64,000 bases of DNA, taken from positions 310,001 to 374,000 of the forward strand of contig OENT01000011.1 in NCBI GenBank assembly GCA_900239685.1, in the 5' to 3' direction. Below are positions 22,997 through 35,768 of the stretch, piece after piece. Origin of the DNA: Rotaria macrura. Lineage: Eukaryota; Rotifera; Eurotatoria; Philodinida; Philodinidae. A program made the translations under genes and the position numbers. The notes beneath the pieces are model-generated. The model ran no database searches. It was not told the origin of the DNA and saw only the letters and a program-made list of their open reading frames with translations. Every line of letters starts with the position of its first letter. The first letter of the stretch is position 1.

Positions 22997-25519
22997 CCTA
23001 ACTACATTGATATATATATATATATATATATATGCATATAAACACATATATACATAAATATACCTAAAAAATAATATAGCTATATGTACATATGTATCTA
23101 TAAAACTAGAATTTCTTTGAAGAATATTTGTAATTCGGCAGATGCTTGCATCAATTATTCTGACCCTTTTTCTAATTGAACTTATCAAAATTCTTATGCG
23201 TCCTCAATTTTCCGCTTCGATTGTGAATGTATATGTCGAGTTTCTATAGTAGTACTTTTCTCATGGGAAACATGAATGTAGCAATAGTACACATACGAGT
23301 GACAATTTTATTATTGATGGATTAGAGTCATCGCCTATGATATGCTTATGTGATATGCATATCAGATCATTTTTTACTTTGACAGCTTTTTTTCTGCTGA
23401 AAATCAGCATTTTTGACACCAACCAAATTGTTGTCTGACCCTTACTTGAAATGAATTTAATGCTTTTCTAAGTTCAAGAGAAAAACTGTAATTGTGTCAA
23501 ATCATTCGACAATTATAATTATTGCTATTCCAGCAGGTGTGATGTACAATAGAAAAGTTTAGGTTAGTAGATTTTCAATGTTCTCTAATGTTGAACCAAA
23601 GTCTTTGTTTTTCTTCCAATTTCAGACCGATAGGAACTAAGTTATTTATCATTCTACTATATTTGTTTCGCAAAGCAAACGTAAGTGATTGTTTAAGTAC
23701 GATGACAGTATCTGATTACGTAAATGTTTCTACTTACTATAAATTCTATGCATGTACTAATCGAAGTTCGATCATTCAGAATTTCAACGATCATAATACT
23801 CATCGTCTAAAAAACAATCGAAACACTTTTCACTCAACAAGAGAAGATTGTAAAAATCAAACCCAAATTTACTTTTCCATCATACATCAAAACTGATCGA
23901 ATAGCAATAATTTCAATTGAGAACTAATCTGACAATTGAGAAGACATTGTGCTCTAAGTTTACATCGATACATTTGTCTGTCTTATTATGCATAGCAGTT
24001 TGTCACTATCGAAAAGAAAACAATTCTCGTAGTATATTCCTAAACGTTTACTTTTCTTTGACGAAATTCATATGAGATAAAGTTGATAATAATGTTGTAC
24101 TTTAAGATTTAGATTGGCTTTAAAGACCAAACACTAACGTCATATAACCTTATCTTATCTAAGATCTATTAATTAAAATTTATTGCAAATGTACTCGATT
24201 ATCTTATAGAACATGTACAGCTTTGTGCATTCTACTCTGTATCAATCTTCGAATTTAAATTTTCTGCGATCACGTTTATATTTCATAAAGTGTACTGAAC
24301 TATTGACGATAAGCAATTTGTATCCGGTACAAATGGTAACTATCAACACATTGCAACAACGTCTTATAAACAAAAAATAATCTTCAATAAGAATAAAAAA
24401 TGCTTATGTTCGTTATAAGTCACATAGGAAATCAGCTGAAATTGACATTATGAAAAAATCAATTATAATATTTAATATTAAGGATGTTTTTCATCAAGAA
24501 AAATTCTTTTGGTATTCTTAAGAGTCAACTATCCGTCTATCACAAGATACGTGATAGTACTGATGATAGAAATAAAACAGATTCTTCGAATTCAAAGGAC
24601 AATTATTTTTCTGAATGTGGTAGTCTAGAAGAATATTCAACGTAGCACGGCCATATTTCAATTCTCTTCCAATCAATGTAATATACCCATGAAGGAACTT
24701 CGAAATAAATGTTTTTACGAGGATTTAGTCTATTTTTAAAATTGGTTGTAGTTTGTATTCTGCCAAGCATATCAATTTCGAACTGATCTTCTACTTGTAT
24801 ATAACATCAGATCAAAAATAAGAGGTGTCTCGTGGAGAGAATAATCATCACAATAGAAAACTGAAAAAAAATCAATGTTGCTCATACATACATTTAACGA
24901 TGTTTCAAATGCTCAGAGATTTATAGTCGAAATGAACACTTCCTGCTGAATATTGAACGATTAAAGTACGATCTCTCTCTAGTCACATTTAATATTATTC
25001 CACAACAACATGTAATTATGATTGAAAATTTTAATACATTAAAAATTATCAAATTTACTCATCATCAGTCAAATATCGCATCTCAATTCTTTGCTTTGAA
25101 TTTTCCTAAAAGGTCAATTATTTGTTTTTTGAAGCGGTCGGTAACTTGATGGAACCGATACCATTCTATTGCTACCCCTTTCCAGCAAAACGACCCTTGA
25201 GCTTTTAAGATTTGATACCAAATGTTTTTTGTTGAGACCTGATCTACAAGGAGTATTGTATTATATGATGCAATTAAAGTCGTTTATTACGTAGGTGTTC
25301 TTTAAAGACAGATTACGGAATTTGCGATAACAAACGAATGAATAAACACATAGTTGGTATGCTCATATGGAAGAATTTCTGTACTTTTAATAGTAGTACC
25401 ATGAAATGTGTTAAACTAAGAAATATTCTAATTCTAATTCTTCTTATTATTAAATCATATTGTTTATAGAATGCTAGAGTTTCTTGTATTTTTTAACTTC
25501 ATTATTCCAAACTATTTGA
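22997..25519. other. 2.5 kb intergenic region, no gene recognised
   Basis: AT-rich sequence downstream of the TSNAXIP1 3' end. It starts with an alternating TA tract at about 23010-23033. A short open frame at 23588-23896 has no recognisable domain and I do not call it. Confidence 0.4.
23010..23033. repeat. (TA)n microsatellite
   Basis: Alternating TA run just right of the hAT-like element. Confidence 0.85.
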
Positions 25520-28500
25520 TTAGTGCATGAAACAAGAACAACATTCTAAACGAAGAATAATATCTTCAAAATCACGTTTTTGTATTCGTTTTCGAAATTT
25601 AATGTTTTGTTTTGTTTTCGACGACGTTTCTTCTTTATTTAATGTCAAATTTTTTTTATCAAGTTCAAATACCCAAGTAATATATCGTTGAAGTTCTTCG
25701 TTCGATATATGTGGATCAACAAATTGAACAGCTTGTTTGAACTTATTAATCGATACTAATCTTTAAATATAAATCATATTAAAAGTATAACATTCATACA
25801 AGACAAAACTTACGGTTGGCCCATAAGTAGATCTTGTATTTTTTCAATATATTGACTTTTATCTAAGTGTAATTGTTGACGTATGCTCATTAAAAATTCT
25901 CCTATTTGACCATCATCAGTTTCGGTAAATAGTAATAAAAATTCTATATCAATGTTGTCTTTTGATGATTTTTTTAGATCTTTTTCTGCCGAACTAATCA
26001 AATATAGTATACAATCATTTGTCCAATACGGATAGAGCTCGTGAAGAGATGATACTAAATCCGACCATTGTATTGTCCATGACAACTTCGAAAAAATCAA
26101 ATAAGAAAAATGATTTAAACTAATCGTTCACATATAAGTCACGATTATTTGAATCAAATCTTTGAAAGAATATGAGTTTCTTTTACAGAAGCTAGTATAG
26201 TTTTTTTATGCGTAATTTGATTTTTCGATATTTGATGTGAACACTTGCATATCGATTGAACACGACCGAAACACGAGGTGTCATAAAAGAATGACGAAGC
26301 AAACACAATATATATTCAAGATAGAGAGAGGGTTTATTGGAAAGTTATACTTTGAATACTTCAGATTTTGAGGAGACTTTATTCAATACATCGACGTTTT
26401 CATGTTTTTTTGAAAATAGTATACTGTTAAGATTTACATGTGTACGAAGAATCATATGAGAATTCGAAAAATTGAGTCTTCCGAGAGAACAGATTTCAGG
26501 AGTATGAATGTTTAAATTTCGATGGGTTATTCTAAATGTGATAGAAATTCAAATGATTTTAGAAATCTTGCGATGAAAAAATCACTGAAATCGATTGGAT
26601 GCAGTATCTGAAAAAAGTATTCAGTCAAATTGAATAAAAACGAATAATATGCTGAGGAAGAAAATACTTTTACCTCTCAAAGAAAGTTATCTTGATAAGA
26701 AAATTACGAATTGAATATACGACTAGGCTCTATTTGTTACATGAGAGAAGCTTGCCGTACCTTATTGAATAGATTGATTTTTGTTGTTCTTTAGTTGTAG
26801 ATTATTTAAGTATTGAAACTTAAGATAGACTATTGTTAAAGTAACACCGAATACAAAAAATTTATGCCTTCCTACAATGACTTTCAGAAGATTGCATAAA
26901 TGAAGCAATTTTAATTTTTAATAGATTGTAAAAAATCGATTGTTCAGATGCTTCATAAAACCAAAATATTTTTACAAAAGTGTAGACTAGGTTGTCTTTA
27001 TATGAAATTGTCATAACATGATATACGTGTGGATAAGACAAGACTAATGCATTTTTTTTTGCCTACTTCTATGCATTCAAACGAATCCAATTCAAGCTCT
27101 AACTTCAAAAATTTGATCTTAATACAAGTAGACAATAGTTTTGAAAGTAGAGTATGGTTTAGTCAAAATCTGAACCTTACCAAATTCAGATTCACAAGAA
27201 GCATATGGACATGAACTTTTCTGTTAGTACGAATGATTGCAGTATTGTATGATCTCTTATTTTGAACTGTGGTAGTTTTAGTAAACAAATAACGATGCAC
27301 ATCTTAATAGCAGCAGCATTCTTTTTTTCCCCTTCTCTAACTTAACTGTAGTGTTTTTATGTTTGAAATATCCTCTGTATAATAAGTACGTAATTAAATA
27401 TCTTTTTTCTTTGTACAATATCAGAACAAGTAGCGTCTATCTAATGATAGACTGAGTCCCTTTTATGAAAATTTCTATGAACTCTTGGATAATTGAAAAA
27501 GATTCTAGTCATCTTTTGAACATATAAATCTCATGCTGTTCATGAAATAAGATAATCAATTTTGTTGTACTATACCTCAGGATCATTGGATAGGTATATT
27601 GGCAAGTGTCTATGATTGCCCAGGACGAAGCTACTCAAGAGGGTGTTATAAACTGTCTGACAGCCCTCGTGATCAAAAGTAAGGATTCGAAGATCCCTTC
27701 TCCCTCCCCCTAAAATTAATTAAGTAACACTTGAACTATCCAAAGGCGTCGGAATCCCAGCATTCCGACCAGGGTCGCGATCATTCCGACATCCGACAAC
27801 TTCCTATTGGAATCCAATATCTAGGATTGTGACAACTTCCAGCGGATTTCTATCGGATTCGATAGATTCTCAATAGGATCCAACGGAGTTCACGAATTGG
27901 ATCAGCAGTCCAGAGTCGTCTATAAAATCTGATGTCAAATTTTTCATTCGTCTAACTTCTCTTCATTATTCATCATATAATTGGTGTAATCTTCACAAAT
28001 AATATCTATGTGAATGCCAATATGATATTTCACTATTTTTTATTATCTTTTTCGCGCTTTGCAGACACATACACAAAACAAATTAATTTTCTTCATAAGA
28101 CTCTTTATTTCATAAAAGAGAATAGTCTTGTAACTTCGTTCTCAAAATAGCTGACAAGATACGTAGAAATTTTCTGTAAGACATTCTTGAGTTATTTTGC
28201 ATACTCCGAAAATATTCAATCAGAAAATTCTCAGAATAGATTGATGGATCTCAATAAGTATGATAAAACTTGTCATAAATTTTGAATTCTTTCTGCTAGG
28301 AAATATCCACGTTCGAAATCGTCTCTTCATTTGTTTTTCAAAATTCATGAGTGTATTATATTTGAAGAAAAACAAATAAAAATAAAAAATTTAGAACATT
28401 TTCTAGTCCATGTAGAAGAACTTGAGAACAGCGCATCGAATAATTTCCAGTTAGCAATGCAACTGTTAGGATCGTTCAATTCTACATAGACCACCATGAG

Positions 28501-31500
28501 CAAACCATTGAACTAGAATGAAATTTGATTCTTTTTGATCGGATTATGCGAATTAATTGAAAAGGCAGAAAGAAAAGACATAAAAAGGAAAACCTAGAAT
28601 AACAACCCAATGTCGAAAAAATCTACATAAGACGAAGGTGCAGAAAAATTCTTGCGAATGAAAATGTACAATCCAAAAGATATCTGTAGATAACGAAATT
28701 TTAGTTTCCGAGCTGGTGTTAGCAATTACGAGAATAGTTAAATTTCTCTTTGTTATTGTCTACAGTGTATAGTAGTTCACTTCTAATACGTAAACTACAT
28801 GTATATCAGTATAGTGGAAATAAAAAACAAGTAATTTGAAACGATTAGAGCGTAATTCACCAAAGATGAAATTAACGCAAAGAAGCTATTCGGTGGTCTA
28901 GCATTACTAATTGGGTCACACAAAAAAAGAAAACAATACTTATGAATTTGGATTTTTCTTTTGTTATTTTCTTTTATCCTTTGATTTAACAAAAGTTTTC
29001 TGGTATTCAAAATTATTTATAAATTTCGATTTTCGACGCTTTTCTTGTTCTATTTCTTTCGTTCGACATTTGGGATTTCTGTCTTTTCCTCTTCGGCGTT
29101 TTCCTACATTTTTTTTATACATTTGCCTGTTTGACATGTTCCTTTTTCGGCCACTTTCACCGAACCCGGATTATTTAACTGAAATTGTTTCCTTCTACTT
29201 TTTCGTCAACGATAAGAAATTAAATTAGAAGAAACAACTTTCCCAGGGTGCGAATTTAGAGTAGAAATTCCTACTATGCTTCCAAAATTCAAATTCGATG
29301 GAATAGTAATGATGAAATTTAATCCAAGAACGAATTTCGACGAATGATTCTATACGATTATATCAAATTTTATTTACCATACTCTTTACAAATACTTTTG
29401 TTCAACGAAAAAAGCTATAATTGAAACTCAATCGAGTTTAATGTTCTATTTATCTAACATACAACATATTTATCTACTTGTACCACGATTTATCACCTCA
29501 TCAATCAATAGATTCTTCGTCTCACAAGTATTATGTTTATTTCACTACCAATGAGTATCAAAGCACAAGACAAGAACATCGATAAGATGTACGAGGAACT
29601 TAGACGAAGATAGGCAATATTAAAATTATGATTAAAACACGGATGATTTTGTTTTCCGAAAGTGTAAAGAAATCAAAGATCTGATTAATATAGATATACC
29701 GAAATACATTCGGCACATCGATCATTATTCTGTTCGAAAGAAATCTTTCTTAGATACTACTAAATTATCGTAGAACATCTATCGAAATCGATAGGTAGAC
29801 TCGTCGCATACTGTATTTGATGACGATTTCGAACATCGTTTAATTAAATGTTGCAGAATACGAGCAAATTCTTTCATATCATAGTGATAGACATCTTCTT
29901 CGATTTGTCCAATTAATATTTGCCAAAATAGATTTATATCATAATTATTCCGATAACGATTGCATGCATCTTGTATATTATAACTAATTTCAATGGCTAT
30001 TTCTTTACTATCAAATCTTTTAACTAGATAATTAAATACATAATCAGTGATACTCATACGGGTATTACTTTCTAACTAAATGAAATAGAAAATTTCATAT
30101 TTTCTACATGATACTTCAATTTATTTCATTGGTTTACATGTTTTTCATCGAATAATCTATTTGACCAAATTTCTTTAATTAATAAGCCAGTGATTCTTCG
30201 ATGTATATGTCGATTTTTTATTGATGTTTCATTTGATGATGAATCAATGCATAACTTTTCAAAAAATGTATTTTTCTTATTGAAATTCTAAATAAATCGA
30301 TTAATTATTAATGTTATATATAACTCAAATAAATATATTTTTACTCTCTATTACCATTGAAAAGTATTCATTATTATTGTCGCCCGTATTTCCATGGACG
30401 ATTTCATTGATTAATACATCAACTAATTCTTCACTTGTCTTGTTAGTTGATAGATTTTTCCATTGTATTATAATATGAGAACATTTATTCCAATCAGGTC
30501 TGAACAATATTTATGCATATATATTTATATATAAATATATGAATAGAACTATTTATGACGTACAGGTTTGAATTCCTTACAGAATATCTTAGGATAGTTT
30601 CCTTATATACTTTAGTAATTAATTTATTTGATAGAAAAGTATGTCTTATATATATTTTCTTTATAGTTTTAATCGTTTTGTGACAATCGTATATTTATCG
30701 ATCATTATAAGTATTAATCTGATGTGTTTTGTATCGACATTTTAATATGAAATCTTTTTTTCCACAGTGTCACCATTGAGAATTTCTAGAAAGCTGAAAG
30801 ACATAGCCTTGAAGGTAAATGAAAATGTTCTACAGCTGTAAGGTCATCTTATCTCTAAATACTGAAGGCAATTAAACATTACAGATATTGAAAGTATTTT
30901 TTTTTATCAGAAGACTATGAAACCGAGAATATCTTCAAGCTGTTTATGAAGAAACAAGAATATAACTCCATTTAGAACTGTTTTTCTTTTACCGTGGTGT
31001 AAGAATACTCTTATTCAATGTCCATTCAGAATAATAACTGTTCCGTTCTGTTAGAATTTTATTTGTATGATCAATTAAAAACCTACAAATAAAATTTGAA
31101 TGTATTTCAAAAGAAAATATATCTCACTTGCAATTATCAATTAATTCATAAAAATACGTTTTTAATAGATCAGTTTCAATTTTCAATTTATTATATTCAA
31201 CATATAAACTATCGAAATCTTCTTTTAATTCAACTTTACTATCTTTGGAAAAAATAACATTTCATTACTTATTTGTTTCTCATGAAATGTAAAACTATCG
31301 ACTTACAAGCATATTCTGTATCAATTAAAGATTGAATCGAAAAAATAAGTTGTCTACGACATTGCCTAAAATCATTGAAGAATAGATATATAAAATATAA
31401 AATATAAAATTTTATTTTAATTTAGAAAAATGTTCTGCGAAAATAATTGTTGTTATTCAACTTTTTATAGTCATGTCGAACAAATATTATTCAAGAATTC

Positions 31501-31982
31501 AAGTTTTCTTTGATATATCCTTTCTATGTTATCAAATTGAATCCATTAGTCGTGATCTGATGTTTTTTATCTTCGCATATAGTTGCTTAAAGTGCAAATG
31601 CATTGGACAATTAAAAAATACCTTCCCTCGATTGTATTTTTCTACGATACAAGGATCTATTCAATAGTGCTTTTTGACATAACATAAAGATCATTTCTAG
31701 TAGTTGAATTCGAATAATACAAAGAAGTTGTTTGTAAATGCGCAAAAGACACATATAATTGATATCTGTTTGTTAATTCAAAACAAAGACGATTTGCGTT
31801 CTAATTTCTTTCAAAATATATCTTTATGCTATATTAATTAACAGGTATTTTTAATTCACTTCTAATACATGCACTTACAAAAGTGTAAAGCGAAGTGTAA
31901 TAATATCTATTGCACATTCATTAGAGTCACTATATAAATCATCATCATAAAAATGTTTTAACAAAGAATTCTCATCATTCAT
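25520..31982 (-). CDS. TSNAXIP1: TSNAXIP1-like protein (translin-associated factor X-interacting protein 1)
   Basis: Nine minus-strand exons (31879-31982, 31307-31365, 31128-31242, 30993-31082, 30355-30499, 30138-30287, 29812-30075, 25814-26085, 25520-25760) join in phase to 479 residues. Family hallmarks occur in order: LTERNSYYSEW then TPRPDWNKC, KTSEELVDVLINEI, the helical block SITDYVFNYLVKRFDSKEIA, FWQILIGQIEEDVYHYDMKE, LLLFTETDDGQIGEFLMSIR, and the EF-hand-like end INKFKQAVQFVDPHISNEEL. Vertebrate TSNAXIP1 is a testis-enriched protein linked to translin-associated factor X and probably to motile-cilium or sperm biology. The long N-terminal coiled-coil domain of the vertebrate protein is largely missing; only about 120 residues precede TPRPDW. 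Intron 7 is 3.7 kb while the others are short. The start codon is 359 bp from, and opposite to, calreticulin. Confidence 0.85.
26086..29811 (-). other. Large intron 7 of TSNAXIP1
   Basis: Bounded by GTATGC (donor, at 29811 on the minus strand) and an acceptor ending CGAAG (26086). It holds a GGAATCC-rich repeat at 27749-27895 and otherwise AT-rich sequence. Open frames near 28795-29228 on either strand look like chance products of low complexity. Confidence 0.6.
27749..27895. repeat. GGAATCC/ATCGGAT motif repeat, possible degraded element
   Basis: Many imperfect copies of GGAATCC, ATTCCGAC and ATCGGATT in both orientations lie within about 150 bp, in GC-richer sequence than the rest of the intron. 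A similar patch is at 52275-52363. I could not define ends. Confidence 0.45.
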
Positions 31983-32341
31983 TTGTGCTTGTAGGTTCTT
32001 GTGTACTTAAACTGATGAAATTCTTAAGTTTATCTTGATACACCATCTGATATAGATGTCGTCGTAGAGGATTCTTTCAAAGTTTAAATTTAAATTTAAA
32101 TTTATCGTTAAATTTAAATTTTTTTTATTATCTTGAAGATACAAGTTTTCATTTGACTATCAATGCACATATATTCATTCCACACGTTGAGTTATGATAG
32201 GTTAGTCAAAGTCTATTTCATCCAATCGTTCGGACACACCCCATGCTCTGTTGTGTGATACTTGATTCGTCTATATCGTATAGAATAAAAAGTAAGAGAA
32301 GAAAAAAGAATATCTGTTCATTTCTATTCTTTTGAAGCATC
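31983..32341. promoter_or_regulatory. Head-to-head interval between TSNAXIP1 and calreticulin
   Basis: This 359-bp gap lies between divergent start codons and so should contain both promoters or a shared one. It includes a palindromic run of AAATTT units at about 32083-32120 and no obvious TATA box placed for either gene. Regulatory function is inferred from position. Confidence 0.45.
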
Positions 32342-33881
32342 ATGATTCGTTTAACGCATTCATTACTCGTACTTGCTTGTATTGCAATTGCATATTCAAC
32401 AGACTATTTTGTTGAAAAATTCGAAGGTAACTAACTTATAAAATTATCTTTGACTAGTTTTAATTAAATTTACTTGTCTCTTAAAAGATGAGAGTTATAA
32501 AAGTCGATGGGTACAATCAACAGCTAAATCAGATTTAGGTGACTTTAAATTATCACATGGAAAATTCTATGGCGATGCTAAAAAAGATCTTGGTATGTAT
32601 TTATCTAGTTTTTTTTCTTTTAAATATGTTTCGACATGGACATCATGTTTCTCGTCTCAGGTCTTCAAACGTCACAAGATGCACGTTTTTATGCCATCTC
32701 ATCAAAATTCGATGAATTTTCAAACGAAGGAAAAACTGTTGTTATTCAATTCTCCGTAAAACACGAACAAAAAATTGACTGCGGTGGTGGTTATGTTAAA
32801 GTCTATCCATCGGATACGAATCAAAAGGAACTCACCGGTGATTCACCATACCATATCATGTTCGGTAAGTAAAAATTGCCTTGTCGTAATTATTATGGTA
32901 AATTGAATAAATCTTTATATTTTTAAGGTCCTGATATTTGTGGTTATGATAAAAAGAAGGTCCATGTCATTTTTACATACAAAGGCAAGAATCTTTTAAT
33001 TAAGAAAGACATCAAATGCAAAGATGATGAATTCACACATCTCTATACATTAATTCTCAACGCTGACAATACCTATGAAGTTCGTATTGACGGTGAAAAA
33101 GTTGAAAGTGGAAAACTCGAAGAAGATTGGGATTTCTCAGTACCAAAACGAATTCCTGATCCAGATGCTAAAAAACCATCAGATTGGGTTGATGAAGAAA
33201 AAATCGATGATCCAACAGATTCAAAACCAGAAGGTATTGATTGGAGACATAAGAAAATTCCATGAAATATAATTCTATTATTATTTGTGTTTAGATTGGG
33301 AAAAACCAGAACATATTCCAGATCCAGACGCTAAGAAACCTGAAGATTGGGATGATGAAATCGATGGCACATGGGAACCACCAATGATCGACAATCCAGA
33401 ATATAAAGGTGTTTGGAAAGCTAGTCAAATCGATAATCCAGCTTATAAAGGACCATGGGTTCATCCAGAAATCGACAATCCTGATTATGTTGAAGATCCA
33501 AATATTTATTTGTTTAAAGATATATCAATGATTGGTTTCGATTTATGGCAAGTTAAATCTGGCACTATCTTTGATAATATCATTATCACCGATAGTGTTA
33601 AACGTGCTGAAGAATTCGGCAATGAAACATGGGGTAAAACAAAAGATGCTGAAAAGAAAATGAAAGATGCTCAAGATGAAACTGAACGACAAAAGGAAGA
33701 GGAAGACCGAAAGAAACGTGAAGCCGGTGTGTAGATTCTTCTTTCTATTTCTATGAATGCTGTAAATAAAATCTTTTTCTCTCATTTTCTAGAAGAAAAA
33801 ACTAAAAAATCAACTGATGGCGATGAAGATTCGGATGCCGATGATGCTAAATCAACTCATGTACATGATGATGAATTATAA
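32342..33881 (+). CDS. CALR: Calreticulin, ER calcium-binding chaperone
   Basis: Six exons (32342-32426, 32488-32592, 32661-32864, 32928-33233, 33295-33726, 33793-33881) give 406 residues, close to the usual 400-417. A signal peptide (MIRLTHSLLVLACIAIAYST) leads into the globular lectin domain with KHEQKIDCGGGYVK and YKGKNLLIKKDIKCKDDEFT; the disulphide cysteines are present. The P-domain has three IPDPDAKKPEDW-type repeats and three shorter IDNPEYKG-type repeats. The acidic C-terminal tail is short and ends in HDDEL, an ER-retrieval signal of KDEL type. It folds glycoproteins and stores calcium in the ER lumen. All introns are 56-70 bp and phase 1. The tail is less extended in Asp/Glu than in vertebrates, suggesting lower-capacity calcium storage. 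Confidence 0.97.
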
Positions 33882-34208
33882 CTGATAAATTAGAAATACA
33901 TTTCCAGTCAGTTTTTATGACTTAGTTTAAATCTTTTTTTTTTGTTTGTTCTCTTTATTATTGTGTTATGTTGGCACCGATATAAACATCGTTTTGCTTG
34001 TTTGTGTGAACGTATCTATTACATGCTTTTTCTTTGTTTTTTTTTATACGTCGCTGTTTATGGATTAAGTACAACAGAAATATATGCTGATGATGAGTCA
34101 TAATATATTATTGCGAAATTCCCACGTAATCAAAGCTCTCTTTATAAATATATATATATAAGTTACACGTGCTATCTAGATACATACCTATATAGAAAAA
34201 TACAAACT
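33882..34208. other. Calreticulin 3' UTR and RBR-ligase promoter interval
   Basis: AT-rich 327 bp between same-strand genes. A TA-rich tract lies at about 34146-34160. No clear AATAAA signal was seen. Confidence 0.4.
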
Positions 34209-35768
34209 ATGGAGTGTAAAGAAAAAGATTTCATTCCTGATGAGCATGAAGAAGAAATATCAGTGTTAAAATCGATATTTAATGAAGATTTCGTATTGAT
34301 TGACAATGAAAATCATCTATCGACATTTGATTTAATAATTCATTTCGATTCATTATCGAATAACATTCTTCTTGTTAATAGTGAAACGAATACATCAACT
34401 GAACTTTCACATTTACCACCAATAACCCTTCGTATAACCTATACAAAAACTTATCCTAAAATCGATCCACCATTGTATTGTATTCAGTGTGATTATTTGA
34501 CATGTGATCAACTGTTATCATTAGCTAATCATATGGATACAATGTGGATGGCAGGTGAAGTTATTGTTTTTACATGGACTCAATATTTAAAAGAATATTT
34601 TTACACTATAAATAATCAGCTGATTCTTTTTAATAGTCAATCATCATCTATCGATGACAAACGTTTTTTAACGAATTACAATAAAATTGGATCTAAGCAA
34701 ATTTACCAACAATTAATTGAATATGATCGAATGCAAAATCAATATGATTTCGAACAAACAGATCATCTTTGTCCTATTTGGTAAGACAAGATTTTTAATA
34801 CTCGTGCAATTCTTTGATTAATAATATTTGAAATATTTAGTTTAAATGCAAAATCTGGTAAACATTGTTTACTATTCGAAAAATGTCATCATTATGCATG
34901 TCTATCTTGTTTGAATTCATATGTCAATGAATATCTATTGAATATTCATCAAATTAAACCAATGAATTGTTACGAATGTGAGTCACCATTATATTTCTCT
35001 GAACTTCGTCGAATATTTTCGGATGATAAATTACTATTAAAATATCAACAACGTTTATTGGAACAAACTGCTAATATGGTCTGGTGTCCACGTTGTCATC
35101 ATTCAATTATTTATATACCATCGGAAAGTACATCGGGAAATAATCAATCGTTTGTTGAATGCTTTCATTGTCAATTTACTTTTTGTCGACGTTGCCAACA
35201 ATCATGGCATCCACAAATTCAATGTCCGAAAGATGCAATAATTCAAGAAATAAAACAAGATCCGAATTCAAATAAAACAAAATTGAGTCGGGTAGAACTG
35301 AAAAATTTTTTATTAGAAATTGAAAATATACATACTATTGAAGAATGTACAAAACCATGTCCAGCATGTCATGTTCGCATTGAAAAGAATGGTGGTTGTC
35401 AGCATATGAATTGTCGAGCATGTCAAATACATTTTTGTTGGGTGTGTGGATGGTATGGAAACGCGTATCGTCCACATCAATGTGAAGTAAAACCTAACCG
35501 AAATGAAGTATCGCTTTCACCGGATATGACAGAAAAACTTGAACATATACTACATGATGAAAGTGGTCAGAAAGTTCCGCATGCGATTACTAAGCGTATA
35601 CAAGTATGTCCCAAAGAGAATTGTCGCCAAACTCATATGAAAATTGGAACGATGAATATACTTACATGTGAAAAATGTCAAACTCGATTTTGTTTCCTAT
35701 GTGGAGAAGCTGTTTATGGTAATTTTCATTTTTCCGAATATGGTTGTAAACTCAATACTAACGTTTAG
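34209..35768 (+). CDS. RNF14: RWD-RBR E3 ubiquitin ligase, RNF14-like, with extra zinc module
   Basis: Two exons (34209-34780, 34841-35768; 60-bp intron inside the first RING) give 499 residues. Residues about 12-135 are an RWD domain (HEEEISVLKSIFNEDF, then a PP turn at LPPITLRITYTKTYP). RING1 starts at Cys188 (CPIC) with FEKCHHYACLSC. The IBR follows (MVWCPRCHHS, VECFHCQFTFCRRCQQSWH). RING2 is at about 364-393, CPACHVRIEKNGGCQHMNC, with the catalytic cysteine at about 377. This is the RNF14/ARA54 architecture; such enzymes take ubiquitin from an E2 onto that cysteine before transfer, in cytosol or nucleus. Unusual is a second RING2/IBR-like zinc module at about 445-494 (VCPKENC, LTCEKCQTRFCFLCGEAVYG, HFSEYGC) that lacks the catalytic GGC motif. 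Confidence 0.9.

Noticed and set aside
28795-29228. Overlapping open frames on both strands inside the TSNAXIP1 intron
   Set aside because: Phe/Lys-rich low-complexity frames that mirror each other; no domain or splice support.
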